A DNA stretch of 64,000 nucleotides from Taxillus chinensis (lineage: Eukaryota > Streptophyta > Magnoliopsida > Santalales > Loranthaceae): the NCBI GenBank assembly GCA_023512835.1, contig CM042091.1:50061158-50125157 (forward strand). The letters run 5' to 3'. The position numbers were made by a program, and so were the translations under genes. Positions 11,692 to 22,506 of the stretch are shown piece by piece; the first letter of the stretch is position 1; every line of letters starts with the position of its first letter. Below the pieces are notes generated by a model. The model did not search any database and had not been told where the DNA came from. It was given only the letters and a program-made list of their open reading frames with translations.

Positions 11692-14296
11692 ATGAGTTCT
11701 GAAAATTCAAGAAAAGATCCAGGTTGAAAGTATGCAACACAAATCAGTGGCAACAAAACTGCATTCACTTGTAATTTTTGTTCTAAGGTAACCAATGGAG
11801 GTATTTATAGAGCCAAGCAACATATAATTGGTGGGCAAAGAAATGCAAAGGCATGCCTCAAATGTCCAGATCATGTGAAACAAGAAATAAGAGATTACAT
11901 GGCCAACAAAAAGACAGAGAAAGAACACATGAATATGTTGCTTGACTTTGATGATGCTGATTTTGGTGAGGATAAAGAAGAAGCAGAAATGCAAGAGATT
12001 GAAAGACAAAGTAAAAGTGTTATGAGCTCAGGAGGAAGTAACAAATCAGTCCAATCCAAATTTAAAAAAGCAAGGCAAAAGGGACCAATGAATTCATTCA
12101 TTACTCCAGGCCTGAGTTGGTTGTGAAGGGAAAAAAGGATGGAATTGGGAAGGGCAAACAAACAACAATCAATGAGCATTACAAGAAAGAAGCAAGGGAC
12201 AAGGCATGCCTTCACATTGCAAGATGGATGTATGATGCGGGGATAGCATTTAATGCTGTTAATTATGATAGCTTTAAGGTTCTTGTTGAGTCCATTGGCC
12301 AATATGGAATGGGAATGAAGCCACCTAGTTACCATGAGGTGAGAGTTCCTCTCTTGAAGAAAGAATTGGACAATACAAATGATATGTTGAAAAGTCATAG
12401 AGATGAATGGGCAAAGAATGGGTGTTCTATTATGTCCGATGGTTGGAAAGACAAGCATGAAAGGACTTTGATAAACTTTTTGGTGAACTGTCCCAAAGGA
12501 ACCATGTTTATTGAATCCATTGATGCTTCGAGTATAGCAAGACCAGGGGAAAAGGTGTTTGAATTGCTTGATTCTTTTGTGGAGAAAATTGGGGAAGCTA
12601 ATGTTGTGCAAGTCATATCAGATAGTGCTTCAAATTATGTGATGGCAGGTAACCATTAAATTTAAAATTAGTTTTACTATATTTATACTTTGATCATGAA
12701 TTCTAATGAATAGGTTTGTAATATGTAACCGGAAGATTGCTAGAAGCAAAACGGCCACATTTATATTGGTCACCATGTGCTGCCCATTGCATAGATTTAA
12801 TGTTAGAAGACATTGGGAAGATGCCTCACATCAATAGAACATTGAAAAAGGCAATGGAAGTGAATGCCTGCATGTATGGTCGTCCAGGCTTGTTAAACAT
12901 GATGAGACGCTTCACAAAGCAAAGGGATTTAGCTAGGCCTGCCCTCACCAGATTTGCTCACGCCTTTCTAACCCTAGCAAGTATTCATCGCCAAAAAGAT
13001 AACTTGAGAAAGATGTTTACTTCAGAGGACTGGACAAATTCCAAGTGGGCAAAGGAGCAAAAAGGTAAAAGGATTGCTCAAATTATTTTGATGCCTTCTT
13101 TTTGGAAAATCATTGTCTTCTCGCTTAAGTTGACAACTCCACTTGTTCGTGTACTTCGATTGGTTGATGGGGAGAAAAAGCCTCCAATGGGGTATATTTA
13201 TGAGGCCATGGATAGAGCTAAAGAAGCAATTGGTAGAGGATTTAAAGAGGATGATAATAGGGTTATGGATGCATTTGCTATCATTGATAATAGGTGGAAT
13301 TGCCACTTCATCGACCTTTACATGCACTGGGTACTTTTTGAACCCACAATTCTTTTATGGAAATCCATCTATTGAGCAAGATGCGAAGTAATGTCAGGCC
13401 TATACAACCGCATCCAAAGATTGATTCCTTCCATTGAAATGCAAGATAAAGTCGGTGAGGAGTTGACTTTGTATAAGAATGCAGAGGGTCTCTTTGGGCA
13501 TAATATGGCTATTAGACAACGTACAACCAAGGCACCCAGGTAAAGTCACTTTATTTAATAACCTTTCATTTTATTGTTTATTAAATGTTACTAATTATAG
13601 TTATGATAAACAATTGAATGGTGGTCTTCATTTGGATCTTCAACTCCAAATTTGCAAAAATTTGCCATCAAAGTTCTAGGCCTCACTTGGTGCATCTGGT
13701 TGTGAAAGAAATTGGAGTGTTTTTGAACATGTAAGTAGATGTTCTATTGTGTCTAAATTTATTTCATGAAATCATGAATCACTACATTCTAATTGATTGT
13801 AAATTGTAATTTTAAATCTTGTAGATCCATAGCAAGAAGAGAAATAGGCTATCACAAAAGCGCTTAAATGAGTTGGTATTTATCAAGTACAATCGAGCTT
13901 TGAAGCGCCGATACAATATGCGTGATGTGATAGATCCTATATCATTGAAAGACATAGATGACTCTAATGAGTGGTTGGTTGGGCGAATGGATGGAGATTC
14001 TGATGAGGATGATGATGATCTTGTTTTTGAGGATGATTCCTTGACATGGGGTGATGTTGCTAGAGCTGCAAAGTTGGCCATAATAGGTTTTATACAAGAT
14101 CATCATCAAACAAAAGGAGCACACCAAGAGCAGAACCTTCTACCTCTAGGAGCTCCAAGTATTTTACAACAAGGCCAAATCAAGTGGAAGAGGAAGAAGA
14201 GGCAAATTCTCGGAAGAAACAGATGAAGATGTTGAAGGTTACAAGTCTAGTGATGGAGATGAAGATGATGATGATGATTTCCTTGATGAGGATTGA
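11692..14296 (+). pseudogene. hAT transposase (BED zinc finger, DUF659, dimerisation domain), decayed
   Basis: The start ATG is at 11692. Codon 12 is TGA where a Trp is expected. A BED finger follows (CNFCSK near 11778, later H and C residues), then an acidic linker and DUF659 (12117-12650) with SDGWKDKHERTL and DSASNYVMAG. Transposase core continues at 12737-13375 with SPCAAHCIDLMLEDIGK and DNRW. The frame is lost near 13300 and returns as GNPSIEQDA. The dimerisation region around 13680-13870 contains ASGCERNWSVFEH, interrupted by an intron-like GTAAGT..TAG at 13732-13824. The Asp-rich tail ends at a TGA at 14294-14296. Frameshifts and stops rule out an active enzyme, although family and layout are clear. 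Confidence 0.88.
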
Positions 14297-14982
14297 GGAG
14301 GATGTTTAGATTTATCATTTTGAATATTTATGCTTTTAACTGTTGGGTTGTAATAATTTCACATTTAAGTAGTTTGCTATAATTGAGAGTATTGACTTAT
14401 TTATGTTTAAATTGATGTGTTTATTTCATTAGTATGTGTTTATTTCATTAGTATATTTTATAAAAAAAATTTAAAGAAAGGTGCGCCTCAGGTCCTTCAG
14501 GCACGCGCTTTTTTTTGCGCCTTGCGCCTAGGCCAGGCCCAGCCTTTGCGCCTTAGGTGCGCCTTGCGCCTTTAATAAATATGCTCAGGTGTCGAAGGCA
14601 TCATTGATGGACGATGTCGAAGCCGTAGGTGGACGAAGTTGAAGTCGTGCAGGGACGAAGGCATCAATTGTTGGAACTCAAAGTGGCTGTTAGGTGGAAA
14701 CGGAGTTGTCAATGTCGTTGACGGAAGGAGGATGGCGACGTTGTCGACGCTGGGCAGAGACGAAGCCGTTGACGCTGGGCAGAGACGAAGCTATCGTAGT
14801 GGACAAAGGCGATGCAGTGGACGACGACGATGATGGTGGACGAAAGTGATGAAGTCTGTCGTCAAGGTTTGCGTCGCATTTGGTGTCGGCTTCAAGCAGA
14901 AACGTCGTCGAGGAACAAAGGCGCGATGATGAGGACGAAGTCGTCCGATAGACGAATTTTGAAAACAGAGGCTCTGATACCA

Positions 14983-15191
14983 TGTACAAAACAAATATTT
15001 TGTATATATTTCACACTTCCGAATACAATGTTTGTTTACACATTTGTATAGAAAAGAAACTTATCTATGGAATGTATAATTAGGATCAATCATAATCAAT
15101 CCCACTTATAGCATATCCCTAATTCCCACATATTACTAAATATGAAATATTGCAATCCCACTAGTTACTCTATTATTCTATTACAATAACA
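14983..15191 (-). repeat. Copia B 5' LTR
   Basis: The 209-bp partner of 7223-7431, followed on the minus strand directly by primer site TGGTATCAGAGCC (14982 down to 14970). Confidence 0.92.
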
Positions 15192-15828
15192 ATTCTAATA
15201 CTCTGTGTTAAGTGAGTCTTCGACTCTTCGAGTCTCCGATCCTTGTTGCGACTCTTCGAGTGACTCTTATATTGAGCATACATAGCCTATGCCTGTTGTC
15301 TTAGCTGCGAGTTTTCAACTCTGTTTCTTCGAGTCACTCAGTTTGCTTTGGAGGGGTAAGAAGTTCTTCGACCCTTATGTTTCTTTGGTCTATGAACTTA
15401 TGTTGGATCTTCGACTCTGCGACTCTTCGATTCTCACTGTCTAATGCTTAGCCTGTCATCGTTGGATGATTGCAAACTGAGTCTCCGTTTCTCCAAGTCT
15501 TCGACTCTATGGCTCCGACTCTTCAGCTACGACTTTGCCTTTGAGGTCTAAGGGTCTTGGTCCTATTTATGGGTTGACAATTCCTTTTGTTTAATTGTCT
15601 ACGATTCTTCGAGTTTCAGTTACAATTTCTTTTGTTAATCTATGTAGTTGAGAGACCTAGGTTCTTCGACCTTTGACCTTCAAGTCTGCGCATCTCCACG
15701 TGTCTCGAACTCCAAATTGGACCCAATTACAGCTAAAACGGTCGTATTGCCTGGCACAATACCAAAATAACATCTTCATTACCAAATAAAGACTATCTCA
15801 TAAATCAATCCAAACACAGGTCTCTACA

Positions 15829-16185
15829 TCCTCCCACTTTAGAACTTTTTGTCCTTGAAAAGACAACTCACCTCGCACATATTACACACCCCAAATACAC
15901 ACACTAACATGTCTAGCAAAATCAGACCACAATACTTATGGTAACAAACCAACACAAGTGATAGTAAGGAAGTACCCACTCTACCACCAACCTCAACCAT
16001 AACAGGTGCCATAAGCAACCCCTATAACTACAATAGGAACCACAAACAATAACGCTAGAAGGAACCATTGCAAAACATAGCATCAGAAATACAACAACAA
16101 CAATGACATAACAAGCAACCACATGTAGCAACAACATACCAAAACAAACAATGCATCAACTCAACACATGGGAAGAGACCTACAC
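15829..16185 (-). other. Gypsy A polypurine tract and 3' untranslated region
   Basis: On the minus strand AAAGTGGGAGGA (15840 down to 15829) lies immediately before the LTR start TGTAGAGACC, as a polypurine tract should. The next 350 bp up to pol is CA-rich and non-coding; open frames in it have no recognisable domain. Confidence 0.75.
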
Positions 16186-16862
16186 CCTCCCCACCTCAAG
16201 ACTATCGTCCTCGAACAACTTGGGATGAAGAACCTCTACCTGACTCTTCCACTCCCACGTCTGCTCCTTGAGAGTGCGATGCCACCCGAACCAATGGGAT
16301 AGTCTTGCCCCATAAGACCTGCTCCCGATTATCCAAGATCTGAACTGGGGTCTCCACAATAGAACCATCGTCTGCTAACTTAACCTCACGCCAATCAAGC
16401 ACATGGGAGGGATATGGATAGTACCTCCGCAACTGAGAGACATGGAAAATGTCATGGACATGGGCCAATGCAAGCGGTAACTCCAATTGATAGGCTACTG
16501 GTCCCACTGAAGCAAGAATGAGAAAAGGCCCAACAAAGTGAGGTGAGAGTTTGGACCCGTGCCCAAACCTCTTATGTCCATGCCGAGGCGAAACTCGCAA
16601 GAAAATCTGATCCCCCACCTCAAACTGTAACGGCCTCCGTCGCCTATCTGCATATGATTTTTCTCTACTCTGGGCTGTCAACATCCGCTGTTGAATCAAC
16701 TGGACCAACTCTGTAGTCTCCTGAATCATGTCGGGACCCAACACAACGGCCTCGCCCATCTATGCCCAACACAACGGGGATTGGCACGGTTGCCCATACA
16801 AAGCCTTATAAGGTGCCATCCCGATCGTGGCCCGATAACTGTTGTAGGAGAATTCTAACCTC
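16186..16862 (-). pseudogene. Gypsy A integrase C-terminus and chromodomain-like tail
   Basis: On the minus strand the segment near 16850 reads as the end of the integrase core ([16 protein letters not shown]). A C-terminal region follows with QLIQQRMLTAQSREKSYADR, FEVGDQIFLRVSP and VFHVSQLRRYYP-like text (here IFHVSQLRRYYPYPSH). PVQILDN, then LWGKTIPLVRV, mark the linker to a chromodomain. After a one-base shift near 16290 the tail reads WHRTLKEQTWEWKSQVE, the aromatic WE-W signature, then LFEDDSLEVGRV and a stop. This layout is typical of Tekay/Del chromoviruses, whose tail helps choose chromatin targets. A stop at the GEAV junction and the frameshift disable it. Confidence 0.85.
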
Positions 16863-17877
16863 TTTCGAGTGATCTAGCCATGTGTAAACCTTAGCTTGGG
16901 GAACGGGCAACACATTAATCGCTAAAATTGTTTGAGTGTAGATTGGCATCACACCAATCTTAACTAGGTTACACGCAAGAATACCTGGCTTTTGCAAATT
17001 ATATTCTTTACAAGTCAAATCTCTTCACTATCCCAGGTTATTAATGTCTTCTTTCGATCCATAATTGAGTAACCTTAAACAAGAATTAAGATGGTCAAAC
17101 CTAATTCTCACATGCACATTCAAGAGATTTGATAAACAAAAGGGAAATTCAAGTTAACATACCAAAAGAAAAGAAATCACAAGCTTACATCAATATTCAT
17201 CCTCCTCCCAAGGAAGTTTGAGCAACCATAGTATCAAATAATACAAATGTTCTTACCATAATAGCCCAAAGAGCACTCCCTCTCTCTCCCCGGATGAATG
17301 ATGCCTAAAATTACATATTTTTCCCTTTTTGATCCAATTCCCAGGTAACCAATTGTGCAACTGTCAATAACCGTTCCCTTCAAGAATCGGAACTCGTTTC
17401 CCTCTCAAAATGGTTGAAGAAGAGTCGTCAGATCCTTTAATGAAGAGCTCTGGGCCGTATAGGTGGCATATGTAGAGTCCTGCTGAATTGTAGTGCATGT
17501 CGTATAAAAGCTGTGTGCGGTCATTTCAATTTGGTCGACTGAAATTCAGTTGACCATTTTCAACTTTTCAAATGGCCAAAAGTTCCCGAGAGCTTGGTGG
17601 ATTGATTTGATCCTGTTAATTCTTCTTGGTCATTTCAAATTTCAATTGACTATTCTGCAGATTGTTCTTCACTTGTTCATTCTTTCTTTGGTCCTTATAC
17701 TCAACCTGTTTTCCATTCAAAAATAACACAAACATTACAAAAGGATCTATAATTATTATGTTAGGGAGTTAGTTTATTAATCAATTAAATCCATCAAAAT
17801 AATGATCAAAGCATGATTATTTCTCTTATAATCTCCATCATTTGACATTAAATTATGGTTGAAAAACTCCCTTAACA
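16863..17877. mobile_element. Unclassified 1.0-kb insertion in Gypsy A integrase
   Basis: Integrase reading stops at 16863 and resumes at 17878, and about 60 residues of core are missing between, so insertion came with deletion. On the minus strand the piece starts TGTTAAGGGAGTTTTT. An inverted copy, TGTTAGGGAGTTAGTT, lies at 17759-17774 on the plus strand, forming a 120-bp stem-loop. The rest is AT-rich with no gene I recognise. It could be an LTR or retrotransposon tail; no TSD is visible. Confidence 0.45.
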
Positions 17878-18530
17878 CTTATGTGAGTACCTAATGCTCG
17901 TTGCAACTGCTGCCAAAATTGTGAAGTGAACCGTGCATCTCAATCAGATACAATCAATAACGGAATCCCATGTAGCCGTACAATCACGTCTATATAATGC
18001 TGCCTCAAAGTCCGAATTGAATCTGTCACTTGGATTGGAATGAAGTGAGCTGACTTCGTCAAACGATCAACTATCACCCAGATAATGTCGTGACCTCTAG
18101 AACGTGGAAGTCCAGTGACAAAGTCCATAATCACATGATCCCACTTTCACTCTGGCACAGACAGTGACTGCAACTCCCCTACTGACCTCAAATACTCTAT
18201 TTGACTTGCTAACAAGTCAGGCACCGTCATACAAAACTGTCCTCTCACCGCATGGTACATCTTCATTCCTCCAAGATGAATAGCTAAGCGAGAATAGTGA
18301 AACTCTCTCAAAACAGTCCCCGAAGAGAAGATGGAATGACCATTCGACCCTGGTACCACAAGACATGATCGATATCCTCCACCCAATTTGAGGAAAGCGT
18401 TGCCATCTAAATCTGATCGCAGATTACCTCACACTCAACATCCCCTAATTGACCCTCAATCACCTGGCGTTGTAACTCTGGCATAGCAACAAGCACACTC
18501 AACATACCCCTGACCTCACTGTGCACTGGC
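17878..18530 (-). pseudogene. Gypsy A integrase, zinc-binding and catalytic part
   Basis: The minus strand shows MDFVTGLPRSRGHDIIWVIVD at 18040-18134, carrying the first catalytic Asp, then RLTKSAHFIPI and a segment ending LIVSD, a stop, DARFTSQFW, where the stop replaces the usual Arg after the second Asp. The zinc-binding region at 18147-18386 keeps REFHYSRLAIHLGG but its Cys pair is lost by an internal deletion. The third acidic residue lies in the region removed by the 1-kb insertion. The enzyme cannot be functional. Confidence 0.82.
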
Positions 18531-19880
18531 TATAGTCTTATATCTGCGAGTTGTCCTATCATCTCCCATTCCTTGATGGTATAAAGAGCCACCATTGCTT
18601 GGCTCCTCCGGCTCGAGGCATCTGCAACCACGTTCCCCTTCCCGGGTGTATAATGTAGATCAAACTGAAATTGCTGCATATACTCCACATAGTGCATCTG
18701 CTTAAGGTTCAAGTCTCGCTGCAAAAAGATATACTATAAACTCTTATAGTTAGTATACACTACAAACTTCTTCCCCTGGAAATAATGTTGTAAACTCTTC
18801 AATGCAAAGATCACTGCAGTCAACTCCAAGTCATGCGTGGGGTAATTCTGCTCATGAGACCTCAACTAACGTGAGCCATAAGCAATTACTCTCCTCTCCT
18901 GCATCAATACGTAACCTAGGCTTACTCGAGAAGCATCACAATACACCTTATAGGGAACACCCTCCTGCAGTAGCACCAAGATAGATGCTGAAGTCAACTT
19001 GACCTTCAGCTGACAGAAGGCCTCCTCACAAGAATTAAACCACACAAAATTGACTCCTTTCCGAGTCAACCCAGATAGCGGTGCATCCAATCTGGAGAAG
19101 TTCTTAATAAATCTCCAAAGTTGCGAATCTCAAACACATTCGTGGGCTTCTTCCACGACATGATCACCTTTATCTTCCTAGGGTCCACGGTAATACTTTC
19201 AGAAGATACCAAGTGCCCAAGGAATTTCATCCCAGAAGTCACACTTAGTGAACTTTGTATACAACCTATGCTCTCGTAGCATCTGCAACACTATCATCAA
19301 GTGCTCTTCATGCTCCCTCTCTATCTGAGAATAAACCAATTTGTCGTTGATAAAGAAAACCACAAACAAATCCAAGTAGGGCGCAAAAATCTGGTGCATC
19401 AGTCCCATAAATACAGTTGGGGCATTGGTGAGCCCAAATGGCATTACCACCCATTCATAATGACCATACCTACAACTGAAAGCTGTCATTGGTATGTCTA
19501 CCTCCCGCACTCGTAACTGATGATAGCCCGACCTAAGGTTAATTCTGGAGAACCATTGAGCACCTTTGAACTGATCAAACAAGTCATCAATTCTCAGCAA
19601 AGGGTATCGGTTCTTCATTGTTGCCTGGTTCAACTTTCAATAGTTAATGCATAACTGAAGTGAACCATCCTTTTTGGTGAACAACACTAGAGCACCCCAT
19701 GGCAAACTACTCTGCCGGATAAAATTACGCGCTAGGAGGTCATCTATCTGCCGTTTGAGCTCTCTAAGCTGCTGTCCTTGGTAGCAACTCTATCGAAAAC
19801 ACTACCCCTCTCTTTGGGGGTAAATCCACTAGGTCCTCGGAGAACACATTGGAAACTGATCAACCACTCTTGGCAATGCA
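18530..19880 (-). pseudogene. Gypsy A reverse transcriptase and RNase H
   Basis: RT at 19199-19633 (minus) shows [50 protein letters not shown] and FMGLMHQIF. The catalytic box reads FINDKLVYS in place of FIDDILVYS, so one essential Asp is Asn. RNase H at 18530-19090 shows GLTRKGVNF, YCDASRVSLGYVLMQ, SLQHYFQGKKF and FDLHYTPGKGNVVADASSR. Several stops, for example after VIAYGSR, interrupt it. Confidence 0.88.
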
Positions 19881-19883
19881 GCC

Positions 19884-20600
19884 TTACCCTCTCTCCACTG
19901 CCAAACTAGCCAATTGATGGGTCACACCACTCCATCCCTGCCTTAATGGCCCCAGCCTGCATGCGTTGTCTGTCCACTCACTTACACACGTACCATGAGT
20001 ACCGTTTGGTGTGAGAAAAGTCACTCTGTGCCGATAACAATCAATCTTGGCTCCCACACAAGCCAACCAGTCTATCCCTAACATCACATCAAATGCATTA
20101 AACCGCATCACAAATAAGTCTCATTGGAGGTCAACACCTCCAAGAGTAACATTGCAAGTACGACATATACTGTCTATGACCATCAACCCACTCACTGGTG
20201 TATCAACCACGAGTGGTTGCTCAATCGTCTCACAATCTAATTCTAACCCTTCTAATGTAGAGTGTGCAATGAAAGAGTGTGTAGCACCAGTATCAATCAA
20301 TACAGTATAAATAGTACGAGAGACCAGAATCGTACCTCTCACCACGAATGGCCCCTGTCCTGCCTCATCGATAGGTGAAACCTCTGCCCCCTTGTCGGTG
20401 ATGGCATATGTCTCTCTGGGCATTGCCGCTAGCCTGCCTAACTGGAGTACGCTCAGTTTGACCCCTCTGAGTCTATGCCTCCCGCTGAGGCTGATGTGCC
20501 ACTGACCGCCTTTGTGTAATCTGCATTGACTGACTCGGCCTCTAGTATGGTGCCCCACTCCTTTGCCCTTGGTCATGGGATCGTTGTGGCCCCACAACAC
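19884..20600 (-). pseudogene. Gypsy A aspartic protease
   Basis: The minus strand reads YTVLIDTGATHSFIA, the complete DTG active-site box of a retropepsin, followed by LEGLELDC, VDTPVSGLMVIDSIC and, past one stop near 20120, FNAFDVMLGIDWLACVGAKIDC, the usual second half. The single stop between the halves is the main damage seen. It lies directly between gag and RT, as in all Ty3/Gypsy elements. Confidence 0.87.
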
Positions 20601-21362
20601 TTGTTGAGCTGGATGAGGGACACGCCCCTACCATGTGGCCCAACTCCTCCACACCTGAAAAATCTCTGTGCACCACTGCTCCTCCTTCGACAATCTCTCT
20701 CCTTGTTCCCTCTAATCCCACAAGCGCGTTAATTCCTAGTAAATCCGGTGGTGGAACTACCTCTAAAAACGCCAGTCTGTGCAGGAAACCTACGCACTGA
20801 CCTCCCCTCACCCTGTCCTGACTGCTCCTTTCTTAGCCTCCTCTGACTGGGTCTTGCTGTTCCTCCTGACCTATCCTGATCCAGGTCTCGCTTTGCAATC
20901 AAGGCCTTGTTGACTGCATCTGCATACGTGGTCAACTCTAACACGTTCAGTCCCCTCCTCAGAGTTGGTCGCAAACCCTCAAGGAAGTCTTGGGTCTTGA
21001 AGGCCTCTACCCTCCAAGCATCAAGAGCAAACCTCCATAAGTCTGTGAAAGCCCTAGCATACTCTGTCACTGTCCTGCTCCCCTGCTTCAAAGCATAGTA
21101 CTCTCTCTGCCTCATCCTCTGTACTATATGGGGAAAATACTCAGTATAGAAGAGGTCCACAAAATCCTTCCAAGCCATTGGTGCACCTTGAACAGCTCTC
21201 ACGGCTTACCACCATCTACGAGCTTCTCCAACCAAATAATGAGTGGCTAGACGAACTCTAGCCTCTGCTGGTACCTGAATTAACTCAAAGATGTCCTCAG
21301 TCCACTTTATCCATTCCTCTACCTCATTTGGGCTAGTGTTGGCCTCAAACTTTGTCGGCCTC
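20600..21362 (-). pseudogene. Gypsy A gag, central and C-terminal part
   Basis: The retrotransposon gag domain on the minus strand runs from WIKWTEDIFE (near 21310) through WKDFVDLFYTEYFPHIVQRMRQ, YALKQGSRTVTEYARAFTDLWRF and QDFLEGLRPTLRRGLNVLELTTYADAV to the basic tail at 20750. The nucleic-acid-binding knuckle should lie near 20650 but only GHMVGACP remains; the first Cys pair is lost. Its first 80 bp (21281-21360) is repeated at 23566-23645 across the foreign LTR. Confidence 0.85.
21281..21360. repeat. 80-bp gag direct repeat, copy 1
   Basis: Matches 23566-23645 with two substitutions that I can see. The two copies flank the solo LTR at 21363-23569 like an oversized target-site duplication. 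Confidence 0.92.
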
Positions 21363-22472
21363 TGTCACGCCCCCAAATTCTGAGACCCGCAGAACCAGGA
21401 ACGCGACTTCCCCACGCCCACACCAGGAGTCGAGGGATTGGTGACTAATCTAAACCTGTACAATACTACAACATGGGTAGGGTTGTACGCCGATGTAATA
21501 AATTCAAAATTTAACAAATGAGTATAACAATGCAATCAATCCACATAAATGTCTAACACACCAAACAACTCACAAGTAGTTCCACCAAATGGTCTTTACA
21601 ACTGTCACGGACCCAAGTCCGAAAAATAAAATAAAATAATTAAATAGGAAGATAAATCCAGAAAATGAGTCCTACATCGAAGATGTTCCAACCAGCTCTG
21701 CTATGGCTCCACCAGCTACTCCCTACAACCTGTAGGAAAACAGAAATAAAGTAGGGTGAGCACGAGTGCTCAGTAGGTGACCCCCAACTCCATATCCTAT
21801 TACATAAATTCCTAAGTCTACATGATCAGTGTATGCTTGTGTCTGTGTAGTGCCTCATTCTATTAAACTAAATTTCATTTAACCACAAATTAAATGTCAC
21901 ATCACATTTCATTAATTTAAGGCTCGCGCCGGCAAACCAACCAACCACAGAAATTCCCGCTAATAACTCTAAGAATTTCAATCACTATCAGACATCCATA
22001 TGTAGGACCCGCGGTGTCCTTAGCGACAACCCGCCACATATGGGACCTGGATTAACCAGCCACATAGGAGATATGCGACCTCTTACCAGCCCTATGTGGG
22101 ACTCATGGTTAACCCAACCATCTTCACCACCAAATTCACCCCATATAAATGTTAAGCAAAGTACTTTAATAGCCATTGTTCGATACATCAACCATTCAAG
22201 AACATTTCAATCAATCAAGCTAGATATAATGTACCATGAATGACAACTCTATACCAATAAGTAAAAGCAGGTCCAGACCTACATTAATACAATCAACCAA
22301 CAGTATCCACCCCAAACAACAATTACAATTACACCCTATCAGTACCATTTTAATAAACCAATAACATTGAACTATAACGACATTAATATATATATATATA
22401 TTTATACACACTTAATTATCAGACCAACATATTTTATTTCATCTATTAATTAATTCATTGATTTATTTATTT

Positions 22473-22506
<34 letters not shown>

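Larger units (their letters stand above)
11019..14583 (+). mobile_element. hAT DNA transposon, full length, with 8-bp TSD
   Basis: TSD CTCAGGTG at 11011-11018 and 14584-14591. Terminal inverted repeats are CATAGTTATTAAAGGCGC at the left and, read inward from the right, CATATTTATTAAAGGCGC: 17 of 18 alike. The ends are rich in GCGCCT, both just inside the left end (11031-11090) and in the last 100 bp, as expected of subterminal transposase-binding repeats. Length is 3565 bp. Inside is a plus-strand transposase gene with BED finger, DUF659 and C-terminal dimerisation region. It is inserted in the leader of Copia B and is the innermost layer on this side. Confidence 0.95.
10715..14982 (-). other. 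Copia B leader, split by hAT; gag absent
   Basis: The parts 10715-11018 and 14584-14982 lie between protease and primer site. The part next to the primer site aligns with the Copia D leader (33026-33600): both have repeated CTTCGTC and CGACGA strings and a purine-poor, GC-rich composition. No retrotransposon gag domain or zinc knuckle is found on any frame, although D has one at this place. Confidence 0.7.
7223..15191 (-). mobile_element. Copia B, complete ends, gag-less, split by a hAT element
   Basis: LTRs of 209 bp at 7223-7431 and 14983-15191 both begin TGTACAAAAC and end AATAACA on the plus strand. By eye they differ at about 17 positions. Flanks AGTCT (7218-7222) and ATTCT (15192-15196) are a TSD with one change. 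The minus strand shows primer site TGGTATCAGAGCC at 14970-14982, a leader, protease, integrase, RT, RNase H and polypurine tract (7432-7444). Gag is absent. Without the hAT insertion the element is 4.4 kb. It belongs to the same family as Copia D. Confidence 0.92.
6164..15700 (-). mobile_element. Sirevirus-type solo LTR, split by Copia B
   Basis: The two parts, 6164-7222 and 15192-15700, align with the reverse complement of the 5' LTR of the Sirevirus-like element at 51538-56128. Shared marks are the CTCTAGAGGGGG-type end, the purine-rich leader border AGGTCTCAAAGTGA at 6168, and dense GACTC..GAGTC palindromes. No gag or pol is attached, so it is a solo LTR. About 400 bp of host Gypsy LTR is missing at the site and no TSD is visible, so it may have arrived by, or been followed by, a deletion. 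Confidence 0.7.
4795..15828 (-). repeat. Gypsy A 3' LTR (interrupted)
   Basis: The parts at 4795-6163 and about 15700-15828 belong to the LTR. Compared with the 5' copy, roughly 400 bp equivalent to 32460-32870 is missing where the Sirevirus-type LTR sits. The LTR end at 4795 reads TGTCATGCCCC on the plus strand; its start at 15828 abuts a polypurine tract. It carries the modules CCCGCCACA and ATGGGACCT also seen in Gypsy F LTRs. Confidence 0.85.
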
